A DNA stretch of 6,452 bases, taken from contig JADHRC010000090.1 in the NCBI GenBank assembly GCA_016777645.1, forward strand, positions 1 to 6,452. The letters run 5' to 3'. Source of the DNA: Alphaproteobacteria bacterium. Its GTDB lineage: Bacteria > Pseudomonadota > Alphaproteobacteria > Puniceispirillales > Marisalimonadaceae. Below the pieces are notes generated by a model that ran no database searches, had not been told where the DNA came from, and worked only from the letters and a program-made list of their open reading frames with translations. Shown one piece after another: positions 1 through 6,320 of the stretch. The translations under genes were made by a program, and so were the position numbers. Numbering within the stretch: position 1 is the first letter of the stretch; every line of letters begins with the position of its first letter.

Positions 1-1017
1 AAAAGGGTATTGTCGGTTGCAGTTCATAATCATTATAAACGATTAACCAATTCGTTAGATATGAGCGATATAGAAATTTCAAAATCTAATATTCTATTGG
101 TTGGACCTACAGGTTGTGGAAAAACTCTTTTAGCTCAAACTTTAGCTAAGATTTTAGATGTTCCTTTTACAATGGCAGATGCAACAACTCTAACTGAAGC
201 AGGTTATGTTGGAGAAGATGTTGAAAATATTATATTAAAACTTCTACAAGCATCTGATTATAATGTTGAAAGAGCTCAAAAAGGAATAGTTTATATCGAT
301 GAAGTCGATAAAATATCTAGAAAGTCTGAAAATCCGTCCATAACAAGAGATGTTAGTGGTGAAGGTGTTCAGCAAGCTTTGTTAAAGATAATGGAGGGCA
401 CTGTTGCAGCTGTTCCTCCTCAGGGAGGAAGAAAGCATCCTCAACAAGAATTTTTACAAGTTGATACTACGAATATTCTTTTTATATGTGGTGGTGCCTT
501 TGCTGGATTAGATAAACTAATAGCTAATCGGAATAAAGGTTCTTCGATTGGCTTTGGAGCTGAAATAATAAACTCTGACGAACTTTCTTCTTCTGATGTA
601 CTCAAAGATGTAGAGCCAGGTGATTTAGTTAAGTATGGTCTTATTCCTGAGTTCGTTGGGAGATTGCCAGTATTAGCTACACTTGAAGATTTAGATGAAG
701 AGGCTTTAGTTACGATACTAACACAACCAAAAAATGCTCTTGTAAAACAATATCAAAAACTTTTTGAGATGGAAAATACCAAACTTGAATTTCGAGACAA
801 AGCATTGAAAGCATTGGCCCAAAAAGCTATAGGTTTAAAAACTGGAGCTAGGGGATTAAGATCAATTATTGAGAACATTCTTATGGACACAATGTTTGAA
901 TTACCATCAGAGCCTGATATTGCTGAAGTAATTGTCAATGAAGATGTGATTTTAAAAGGAAGTAAGCCTTTATTAGTTCATGAGAAACAAGTCAAAGAAA
1001 TAAATAATTCTCTATAA
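1..1017 (+). CDS. clpX: ClpX, ATP-binding unfoldase subunit of ClpXP protease (5' partial)
   Basis: ClpX is a hexameric AAA+ unfoldase that recognises tagged or native substrates, unfolds them with ATP and feeds them to the ClpP peptidase in the cytoplasm. The gene is cut by the window start: frame 1 is open from base 1 (K-R-V-L-S-V-A-V-H-N-H-Y-K-R, as in the family), so the TTG at 10 is an internal Leu codon and not a start. About 80-90 N-terminal residues, including the zinc-binding domain, are missing by comparison with the ~420-residue family. Visible motifs are Walker A GPTGCGKT (nt 103-126), pore loop GYVG (nt 202-213), Walker B VYIDEVD (around nt 289-309), the RKH loop (around nt 430-438), the ClpP-docking IGF tripeptide (nt 547-555), and sensor 2 with GARGLRS (around nt 844-864). 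All core residues look intact. lon follows after 46 bp on the same strand, the usual arrangement. Confidence 0.98.
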   Translation, partial: KRVLSVAVHNHYKRLTNSLDMSDIEISKSNILLVGPTGCGKTLLAQTLAKILDVPFTMADATTLTEAGYVGEDVENIILKLLQASDYNVERAQKGIVYIDEVDKISRKSENPSITRDVSGEGVQQALLKIMEGTVAAVPPQGGRKHPQQEFLQVDTTNILFICGGAFAGLDKLIANRNKGSSIGFGAEIINSDELSSSDVLKDVEPGDLVKYGLIPEFVGRLPVLATLEDLDEEALVTILTQPKNALVKQYQKLFEMENTKLEFRDKALKALAQKAIGLKTGARGLRSIIENILMDTMFELPSEPDIAEVIVNEDVILKGSKPLLVHEKQVKEINNSL

Positions 1018-1022
1018 TTATC

Positions 1023-1043
1023 TTTAAAACTTGAAGTTTTAAA
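1023..1043. repeat. AT-rich inverted repeat between clpX and lon
   Basis: The arms TTTAAAAC (1023-1030) and GTTTTAAA (1036-1043) are perfectly complementary around a five-base TTGAA loop. Only one of the eight pairs is G-C, and what follows is A-rich rather than a T-run, so it does not look like an intrinsic terminator on either strand. It sits in the 46-bp clpX-lon spacer and includes a CTTGAA element (1030-1035) that resembles a heat-shock sigma -35 box. Its function is unknown. It could be a chance product of AT-rich sequence. Confidence 0.4.
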
Positions 1044-1063
1044 AATAAATATCATTTATAATT

Positions 1064-3481
1064 ATGACTTCACTTTCAAAGGATACTATTTTGACTAAAA
1101 CTGAATTACCTATACTACCACTCAGAGATATTGTTATCTTTCCTCACATGATAGCACCCTTATTTGTTGGAAGGGTTAAATCTATAAATGCTCTTGAGTT
1201 AGTAATGGAAGAAAATAAACAAATAGTTTTACTAACACAAAAAAAGCCTTCGACAGAAGATCCTGTAGAAAAAGATCTGTTTAAGGTTGGTACGTTAGGC
1301 AATATCCTTCAAATGTTAAAACTACCAGATGGCACTGTAAAAGTTTTAGTTGAAGGTAAGTCAAGATGCATTGTTGAAAAAATAATTTCACTTGATGAAT
1401 ACTTAAATGCGGAAATAAAATTTCTTAAAGATGAAGAATATTCAGTTGAAAATTCAGATATTTTAACAAATGAGTTATCTAGTGTTTTTGAACAATATGC
1501 TAAATTAAATGGTAAAATTAACTCTGATATTTTGTCTACTATTTCAGAAATCAGTAACCCTGGTACCTTAACTGACACCATAGCTAATCATTTATTATTA
1601 AACATACAAGAAAAGCAAGAGTTTCTTGAAATGATTAACCCATGGGAGAGAGTTGAAAAGCTTAGACTAAAATTAGAGAATGAAATTGAAGTTTTATCCA
1701 CAGAGAGAAAAATACGTAATCGTGTTAAGAAGCAAATGGAGAAAACGCAAAGAGAGTATTATTTGAATGAGCAAATGAAAGCAATTCAAAAAGAGTTAGG
1801 TTCTTCTGAAGACGGCAAAAATGAATTCGATGATATCGAAGATAAGATTAATAAAGGTAAACTCTCCAAAGAAGCTAAGGAAAAAGCATTATCAGAACTT
1901 AAAAAACTTAAGAATATGAGCCCAATGAGTGCTGAAGCTACAGTTGTAAGATCTTATATAGAATGGTTGATCTCTATTCCATGGACAAAGAAAAATAAAG
2001 TTAAATCAGACATTCAACATGCAAGGGTTATTCTAGATAATGATCACTATGGATTAGAAAAAGTTAAAGATAGGATTATTGAGTTCTTGGCCGTTCAAAA
2101 AAGAACAAAAGAAATTAAAGGTCCAATTTTATGTCTTGTTGGTCCACCAGGTGTTGGGAAAACATCATTAGGAAAGTCAATAGCCGAAGCTACTGGTAGA
2201 CAATATATCAGAATGGCTCTTGGTGGTGTTCGAGATGAGGCTGAAATTAGGGGGCATAGAAGAACTTATATAGGCTCTTTACCTGGTAAGATTGTGCATG
2301 GAATGAAAAAGGCATCCACAATTAATCCTTTGTTCTTGTTAGATGAGATAGATAAGCTTGGCAATGATTATAGAGGTGATCCTTCATCTGCTTTGCTTGA
2401 AGTATTAGACCCCGAGCAGAACAAAACCTTTCAAGATCATTACTTAGAAGTGGATTATGATTTATCCAAGGTATTATTCGTAACAACTTCTAATACTTTA
2501 AATATGCCACAAGCTTTATTGGATAGAATGGAAGTCATTAGACTTTCAGGTTACACTGAAGATGAAAAACTTGAAATAGCAAAGAGACATTTAATACAAA
2601 AGCAAATGGATAATTGTAAACTCAAAAAAACAGAGTTCTCCATAAATGATGACGCTATTAAGTTTATTATACAATCTTACACAAGAGAAGCTGGAGTTAG
2701 AGGATTAGAACGTCAAATTGCAAAATTAACAAGAAAGGTTGTTACATTAATAGAAAAAAATGAAGCAAAATCTTTTTCTATCACCAAAGACAATCTTCCT
2801 GAAATTTTAGGTGTTCCAGTTTATCAGAGGCTTGAAATTGAAAAAGAAGATTTAGTTGGTATAACCACTGGCTTGGCTTGGACTGAGGTTGGGGGAGAAT
2901 TATTATCAATAGAAGCTGTTAAAGTAACAGGGAAAGGTAAGGTAACTGCAACAGGTAAATTAGGTGATGTAATGAAAGAGTCTGTAAAAGCTGCAGAGTT
3001 TTTGATAAGATCAAAAGCTTTCAACTACGGCTTAGACCCTCTAGATATCGAAAAAAGTGATATACATGTTCATGTACCTGAAGGTGCTACCCCTAAAGAT
3101 GGACCTTCTGCAGGTGTGGCTATGGTAACAAGTATAGTATCTGCTTTAACAGACATAAAAATTAAAAGTTCTGTTGGAATGACCGGAGAAATTACATTAA
3201 GAGGACGTGTCCTGCCTATTGGAGGATTGAAGGAAAAGTTGCTCGCTGCTAGAAGAGGAGGATTAAAGACCGTTTTAATCCCTATAGATAACAAAAAGGA
3301 TTTAATTGAAATACCTGATAATATTAAGGATAAATTAAAAATCATTCCACTTAGTTCCATTGATGAAGTTATCAGTAATGCCCTAGTAAGAATGCCTAAA
3401 AAGCTGGATATTATAGATGTAGGAAACTTATCTTCTAGTAACAAAACAGATTTAATGGATAAAAATAATATTCCTCATTAA
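1064..3481 (+). CDS. lon: Lon, ATP-dependent serine protease (LonA)
   Basis: Cytoplasmic hexameric AAA+ protease that degrades misfolded proteins and specific regulators. The 805-residue product is complete and about 20 residues longer than E. coli Lon (784). In order: the N-terminal substrate-binding domain, beginning with LPILPLRDIVIFPHM (residues 15-29); a charged coiled-coil linker (about 195-285); the AAA+ module with Walker A GPPGVGKT (360-367) and Walker B FLLDEID (424-430); and the protease domain with catalytic Ser682 in PKDGPSAG and Lys725 in GGLKEK. The Ser-Lys spacing of 43 matches E. coli S679/K722. The C-terminal 20 or so residues are polar and low-complexity, probably a disordered tail. 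The ATG at 1064 is chosen because the conserved N-domain starts shortly after it and no other start is suitable. There is no Shine-Dalgarno upstream. It lies between clpX (46 bp upstream) and hupB (105 bp downstream). No terminator is seen after it, so read-through into hupB is possible. Confidence 0.99.
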   Translation: MTSLSKDTILTKTELPILPLRDIVIFPHMIAPLFVGRVKSINALELVMEENKQIVLLTQKKPSTEDPVEKDLFKVGTLGNILQMLKLPDGTVKVLVEGKSRCIVEKIISLDEYLNAEIKFLKDEEYSVENSDILTNELSSVFEQYAKLNGKINSDILSTISEISNPGTLTDTIANHLLLNIQEKQEFLEMINPWERVEKLRLKLENEIEVLSTERKIRNRVKKQMEKTQREYYLNEQMKAIQKELGSSEDGKNEFDDIEDKINKGKLSKEAKEKALSELKKLKNMSPMSAEATVVRSYIEWLISIPWTKKNKVKSDIQHARVILDNDHYGLEKVKDRIIEFLAVQKRTKEIKGPILCLVGPPGVGKTSLGKSIAEATGRQYIRMALGGVRDEAEIRGHRRTYIGSLPGKIVHGMKKASTINPLFLLDEIDKLGNDYRGDPSSALLEVLDPEQNKTFQDHYLEVDYDLSKVLFVTTSNTLNMPQALLDRMEVIRLSGYTEDEKLEIAKRHLIQKQMDNCKLKKTEFSINDDAIKFIIQSYTREAGVRGLERQIAKLTRKVVTLIEKNEAKSFSITKDNLPEILGVPVYQRLEIEKEDLVGITTGLAWTEVGGELLSIEAVKVTGKGKVTATGKLGDVMKESVKAAEFLIRSKAFNYGLDPLDIEKSDIHVHVPEGATPKDGPSAGVAMVTSIVSALTDIKIKSSVGMTGEITLRGRVLPIGGLKEKLLAARRGGLKTVLIPIDNKKDLIEIPDNIKDKLKIIPLSSIDEVISNALVRMPKKLDIIDVGNLSSSNKTDLMDKNNIPH

Positions 3482-3547
3482 TTCGAATTTATTTATATTT
3501 GTTCATCTAAATAGCTTTATTTACTAGAGTTATAGTTATTTATCAGT

Positions 3548-3553
3548 TATAAT
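3548..3553 (+). promoter_or_regulatory. Candidate -10 box for hupB
   Basis: A perfect TATAAT lies 33 bp before the hupB start, in the 105-bp lon-hupB spacer. At the optimal 17-bp distance the -35 position (TAGAGT, 3525-3530) is a poor match, and the better TTTACT (3520-3525) is 22 bp away. The surrounding DNA is extremely AT-rich, so a chance match is possible. A separate hupB promoter is biologically reasonable, because HU is normally far more abundant than Lon. Confidence 0.35.
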
Positions 3554-3576
3554 TATATATATTTAACATATTTTCT

Positions 3577-3582
3577 GGAGGT
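3577..3582 (+). promoter_or_regulatory. Strong Shine-Dalgarno of hupB
   Basis: GGAGGT lies four bases before the ATG at 3587 and is the strongest ribosome-binding site in the window. It fits high expression of HU, contrasts with the absence of any such motif before lon, and confirms the hupB start. Confidence 0.8.
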
Positions 3583-3586
3583 ACGA

Positions 3587-3862
3587 ATGAATAAAAATGA
3601 ATTAGTTGCTAGTGTTGCTGATGCATCAGGTTTATCAAAAGCAGACGCAGCTAAAGCTGTTGATGGTGTTTTTGCATCAATTACCGGTGCATTGAAATCT
3701 GGTGGTGACGTTCGAATTGTAGGATTTGGAACTTTTTCTGTTGCAAACCGTGCCGCAACTACTGGAAGAAACCCAAGAACTGGCGAAACAATTCAAATTA
3801 AAGCATCTAAGCAGCCAAAATTTAAAGCTGGAAGCCCATTAAAAGACGCTGTAAACGGTTAA
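3587..3862 (+). CDS. hupB: HU family DNA-binding protein
   Basis: HU is a small dimeric nucleoid protein that bends DNA without sequence specificity and supports replication, repair and chromosome compaction. The 91-residue product has the family's usual length (about 90). The N-terminal helical dimerisation region (MNKNELVASVADASGLSKAD) is followed by the beta-saddle with GFGTF (46-50) and the DNA-clasping arm with RNPRTGE (61-67), where Pro63 is the intercalating proline. It ends in the conserved FKAGSPLKDAVN. The sequence resembles alphaproteobacterial HU. It could in principle be called HU-alpha, but the position next to lon argues for hupB. It is richer in G and C at third positions than the flanking genes, consistent with high expression. 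The stop is doubled (TAA TAA at 3860-3865) and is followed by a strong intrinsic terminator. Confidence 0.97.
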   Translation: MNKNELVASVADASGLSKADAAKAVDGVFASITGALKSGGDVRIVGFGTFSVANRAATTGRNPRTGETIQIKASKQPKFKAGSPLKDAVNG

Positions 3863-3886
3863 TAAATTATTTTTTTATTAAGGATT

Positions 3887-3920
3887 AAGGGTGTTTTAGT
3901 ATTGAGACACCCTTTTTTTT
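3887..3920 (+). terminator. Intrinsic terminator of hupB
   Basis: The arms AAGGGTGT (3887-3894) and ACACCCTT (3907-3914) form a perfect 8-bp stem with a 12-base loop, followed directly by a T-run ending at 3920. It lies 24 bp past the first hupB stop. On the opposite strand the hairpin is not followed by a T-run, so it should act mainly on the + strand. The loop and 3' arm contain the stop codon and last codons of the convergent methyltransferase gene. Confidence 0.88.
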
Positions 3921-4438
3921 AGTACACATCTTTGAATTACTGATGTAACAGAATCTGAGATTTTTCCATTAAAATAATACTTAATATCAAATTTATTTTT
4001 GAAAGTTTGAATTAACTCTCTATGTCTTAGTAAATAATTTGGGTTAGTTGGCCTTCCAAATTTTTCATTACCAACTGCAAATGTTTCGTAGAATAAATAA
4101 CCATTTTCCTTAACTAAATCTCCAATTTTTTTTATTTTAGGCCTGAATAGATAATTGGTGACTATTACTAAATCAAATTCATTTTTTTTTAATGGCCATT
4201 TCTGATTTGTTTCTAGGTCGAAACAGATAGTTTGAATATTTTTATAATTTTTATATTTATCTAATTTTTTACTATCAATATCTATAGCTGTAATTTTTCT
4301 TTTTTGGTTAGCTAAACTAATACTGTGTCTTCCGTTCCCGCTTGCAAAATCTAGAATATTAAGGTTATCAATATTATCAATATCTTCTATTCTTTTAACG
4401 ATCCAAGAAGATGGACACACTTTAAAATCGGTATTCAT
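3896..4438 (-). CDS. Class I SAM-dependent methyltransferase, small, substrate unknown
   Basis: The 180-residue product has a Rossmann-type methyltransferase fold. Motif I is LDFASGNGRH (29-38), a glycine-rich SAM-binding loop. An acidic AIDID (51-55) probably holds the ribose hydroxyls, and DLVIVTNYL (89-97) fits motif IV. The segment YETFAVGNEKFGRPTNPNYLLR (117-138) resembles a stretch that recurs in a group of proteobacterial proteins annotated only as TehB-like or type 11/12 methyltransferases. The substrate cannot be read from the sequence. The ATG at 4438 has AAGGAA ten bases upstream (4449-4454 on the + strand numbering), supporting this start. The gene is convergent with hupB and its 3' end lies within the hupB terminator. 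It is divergent from tRNA-Val. It has long A-runs in its coding strand (Lys/Asn-rich) but no interruption. Confidence 0.85.
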   Translation of the reverse strand: MNTDFKVCPSSWIVKRIEDIDNIDNLNILDFASGNGRHSISLANQKRKITAIDIDSKKLDKYKNYKNIQTICFDLETNQKWPLKKNEFDLVIVTNYLFRPKIKKIGDLVKENGYLFYETFAVGNEKFGRPTNPNYLLRHRELIQTFKNKFDIKYYFNGKISDSVTSVIQRCVLKKRVSQY

Positions 4439-4497
4439 TTAGCTATAATTCCTTAAATCTGAATATATTGTCATTAACAAAATAAATAAGTTCGTAG

Positions 4498-4526
4498 TTG
4501 TCAATTATATTAAAATTACGTATAAA
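4498..4526 (+). promoter_or_regulatory. Promoter of tRNA-Val
   Basis: TTGTCA (4498-4503) and TATAAA (4521-4526) are separated by exactly 17 bp, a near-consensus housekeeping sigma promoter. Transcription would begin around 4532-4534, a few bases before the mature tRNA 5' end at 4537, as is common for tRNA genes. The -35 hexamer overlaps a perfect TTGACA on the opposite strand (4504 down to 4499). Confidence 0.68.
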
Positions 4527-4536
4527 CAATGAATTG

Positions 4537-4612
4537 GGGCGGTTAGCTCAGTTGGTAGAGCATCTCGTTTACACCGAGAATGTCGGCGGTTCGAGACCGT
4601 CACCGCCCACCA
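4537..4612 (+). tRNA. tRNA-Val (anticodon UAC)
   Basis: The 76-base gene folds as a full cloverleaf. The acceptor stem GGGCGGT (4537-4543) pairs perfectly with ACCGCCC (4602-4608), followed by discriminator A4609 and an encoded CCA (4610-4612). The D arm is GCTC/GAGC with loop AGTTGGTA. The anticodon stem TCTCG/CGAGA (4563-4567, 4575-4579) encloses the loop TTTACAC with anticodon TAC at 4570-4572, which reads valine GUA and, by wobble, other GUN codons. The T arm GGCGG/CCGTC contains one G-U pair and the canonical TTCGAGA loop. It stands alone on the + strand between two minus-strand genes and has its own promoter. No clear terminator follows in the 19 bp before the convergent fpr stop, so its transcript may extend antisense into fpr. 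Confidence 0.98.
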
Positions 4613-4631
4613 TTAAAATCATATCCTTTAA

Positions 4632-5408
4632 TTAGTCTACAAACGCTTTTTCTAACACAAAGTCTCCAGGTTTATTGTTGGCTCCTTCACATAAATTATA
4701 TTTTAACATAATTTTTTTTAGATCGTTATTTAGTCCCATTGATCCACAAAACATAAATCTATCGTTTTCAGATATTGCCTCTATATTAAGATCAGTGAAG
4801 AGTTTTCCTGTACTAATTAAATCAGTAATTCTTCCATTATTAGAATATTTTTCTCTGGTTGTTGAATGAAAATTAATCAATCTATCGGAGACGAACTCTT
4901 TTATTAATGGATCGTTGTGACATTCTTTGATTTTTTCTTTGCTATACCCCAATTCATCTATAGTTCTACATGTATGAGTGATTATCACTTTTTCAAATTT
5001 TTCAAATGTTTCTGGTTCTTTTATAAGAGAAGCAAACGGAGCAAAACCGGTTCCAGAAGATAGTAGAAAAAGTCGTCTACCAGGTTTTAAGGCATCCAAT
5101 ACTAGAGTGCCTGTAGATTTTGGCATCAAAATAACATCATCGTTTATACTAATATTTTTTAATTTTGACGTTAGTGGACCATCTTTAACAATTATGGAGT
5201 AAAACTCCAGTTCTTCATACCAACTTGGTGATGCAATGGAATAAGCCCTTAAATTTGGCTTGTCTTCTTCATTCGGAAGGCCAATCATTACAAATTCTCC
5301 TGATCGAAACTTAAAACTTTGTGGTCTAGTTATTCGAAAAGAAAACAGATTTTCAGTCCAATGTTTGACATAAGTTACTTTTTGTAAATTATTTAAGAAT
5401 TTAGACAA
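4632..5408 (-). CDS. fpr: Ferredoxin/flavodoxin-NADP+ reductase (bacterial Fpr type)
   Basis: FAD enzyme of the cytoplasm that moves electrons between NADPH and ferredoxin or flavodoxin, supplying Fe-S proteins and oxidative-stress repair. The 258-residue product matches the usual bacterial length. The N-terminal FAD domain carries RAYSIASP (54-61), the flavin-binding motif. The NADP domain carries SGTGFAPFASLI (118-129), the STTRE segment (182-186) that fits NADPH 2'-phosphate contacts, and CGS (221-223). The C-terminal EKAFVD is typical of the Azotobacter/Rhodobacter-like Fpr subclass, which ends just after this alanine-containing tail. The start is TTG at 5408. No ATG lies in frame between the upstream gene's stop and this codon, alignment with the family begins here, and AAAGGA lies seven bases upstream. 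It follows the SDR gene by 23 bp and is probably cotranscribed with it. It converges on tRNA-Val. Confidence 0.94.
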   Translation of the reverse strand: MSKFLNNLQKVTYVKHWTENLFSFRITRPQSFKFRSGEFVMIGLPNEEDKPNLRAYSIASPSWYEELEFYSIIVKDGPLTSKLKNISINDDVILMPKSTGTLVLDALKPGRRLFLLSSGTGFAPFASLIKEPETFEKFEKVIITHTCRTIDELGYSKEKIKECHNDPLIKEFVSDRLINFHSTTREKYSNNGRITDLISTGKLFTDLNIEAISENDRFMFCGSMGLNNDLKKIMLKYNLCEGANNKPGDFVLEKAFVD

Positions 5409-5415
5409 AAAATTA

Positions 5416-5421
5416 TCCTTT
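5416..5421 (-). promoter_or_regulatory. Shine-Dalgarno that fixes the TTG start of fpr
   Basis: On the minus strand AAAGGA lies seven bases before the TTG codon at 5408-5406. This spacing is near optimal and is the main reason for accepting the rare start codon rather than a downstream position. Confidence 0.65.
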
Positions 5422-5431
5422 AATGTATTAA

Positions 5432-6259
5432 TTAACGTTTTATTAGATTTTTAGTTAATTTAAGTAAAGATTTTTTATAATCAGGGTTTTTAAATTTGTA
5501 TTTAAATTGATTTCCTATAATCCCAGATCTTACAACTCTATCAACCTCATAAAAAGATCTCAAAGTATCTGATACTTTTTGAGAATTATAATGAACAATT
5601 TTTGGAGGAACTAAATTTAATTGTTCAGTTACATATTTAATAGCATCATAATTTCCTATTTTGTCTTCATCACTAATATTTAAATATCTATGATTATAAT
5701 GTTCAGTTATATATTGAATTGAAATTGCGGATAGATCTTCAACATGAATCCTATTTGAAAAATGTCCATCTTTTACTATTACTTCGTTACTATCATTAAT
5801 ATATCTAATCATTGAGTGTCTACTTGGACCATAAATACCGGAAACTCGAAAAATTGAAGTTTCAGAATTAGTGTTTATCCACTCTGTTTCTGCTTGAAGT
5901 CTAATTTTACCCCTAATATTTTGTGGGTTTGGTTTTGTTGTTTCATTAACAATTCCAGCACCATAAACAGAGGTGGCTGAAATATATATTATTTTTTTAT
6001 TATTTAAAGAAATTGCTTCTTTATATTTTTTAACTACTGGATCGGTACCATCTTTATTAGGTGGAACAGTTGAAATTAAATGTTCCTTTTGGATTTTTTT
6101 TGAGATTGTAACCTCATCACTAAAACTAAAATAATGTATATTTTTTTTAGGTTTGATTATATTACGCGAAATAATAGAGACTTTTATACCTTTTTTAAGA
6201 GCTTCTTTAGCTATAAAATGTGCGCTGTAGCCGTTGCCAATAATTGTTAATTTATTCAT
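5432..6259 (-). CDS. YeeZ-like atypical SDR / NAD(P)-dependent epimerase-family protein
   Basis: The 275-residue product is a Rossmann-fold protein of the NAD-epimerase/dehydratase superfamily. It opens with a short first strand and dinucleotide loop, IIGNGYSA (6-13). Other conserved points are STVPP (63-67), ISATSVYG (93-100), FRVSGIYGP (137-145) and NRIHVEDLS (169-177), the last typical of the epimerase family. The classical YxxxK pair is not present after Tyr99. Instead there is RGKIRLQAETEW (116-127), which resembles the R/E-type segment of the YeeZ subgroup, so it may bind a dinucleotide without standard SDR chemistry. Its substrate is unknown. The ATG at 6259 is chosen because the glycine loop follows at once. 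No clear Shine-Dalgarno precedes it, only AT-rich DNA. It is the first gene of a probable two-gene unit with fpr and is divergent from the B12 riboswitch. No firm functional link to fpr is evident. Confidence 0.85.
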   Translation of the reverse strand: MNKLTIIGNGYSAHFIAKEALKKGIKVSIISRNIIKPKKNIHYFSFSDEVTISKKIQKEHLISTVPPNKDGTDPVVKKYKEAISLNNKKIIYISATSVYGAGIVNETTKPNPQNIRGKIRLQAETEWINTNSETSIFRVSGIYGPSRHSMIRYINDSNEVIVKDGHFSNRIHVEDLSAISIQYITEHYNHRYLNISDEDKIGNYDAIKYVTEQLNLVPPKIVHYNSQKVSDTLRSFYEVDRVVRSGIIGNQFKYKFKNPDYKKSLLKLTKNLIKR

Positions 6260-6282
6260 TTTAAAATTTTAAATTTTATTAG

Positions 6283-6309
6283 TTGCATTTAATTAGAAAA
6301 TACTATTAT
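6283..6309 (+). promoter_or_regulatory. Weak candidate promoter for the B12 riboswitch transcript
   Basis: TTGCAT (6283-6288) and TATTAT (6304-6309) are 15 bp apart, shorter than ideal. A start near 6316 would place the riboswitch at the very 5' end of the RNA, which is sensible. The region is so AT-rich that other pairings are possible. Confidence 0.28.
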
Positions 6310-6320
6310 CGTATAAATGT

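Noticed and set aside
10..12. TTG as the clpX start codon
   Set aside because: The frame is open to base 1 and encodes conserved ClpX residues (KRVLSVAVHNH), so this is an internal Leu codon of a gene cut by the window edge.
1057..1062. TATAAT immediately before the lon ATG as a -10 box
   Set aside because: Transcription would begin around 1069, inside the coding sequence, and there is no -35 match at the right distance. The hexamer is expected by chance in such AT-rich DNA.
3070..3444. A 124-codon open frame on the minus strand inside lon
   Set aside because: It is antisense to the highly conserved Lon protease domain, its translation has no recognisable motif, and AT-rich codon bias on one strand readily leaves the other strand open. 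Shorter antisense frames in clpX, lon and fpr were rejected for the same reason.
3480..3489. Palindrome AATTCGAATT at the lon stop as a terminator
   Set aside because: It has no loop and no T-run, so it cannot form an intrinsic terminator hairpin.
4121..4195. Long T-runs (A-runs on the coding strand) in the methyltransferase as possible frameshift or slippage sites
   Set aside because: The reading frame continues without interruption through conserved methyltransferase motifs on both sides. The runs reflect Lys/Asn-rich AT-biased coding.
6260..6273. Perfect 14-bp palindrome TTTAAAATTTTAAA before the SDR gene as an operator
   Set aside because: It is made only of A and T in a low-complexity stretch, where such symmetry arises easily. 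Nothing else supports a binding site.
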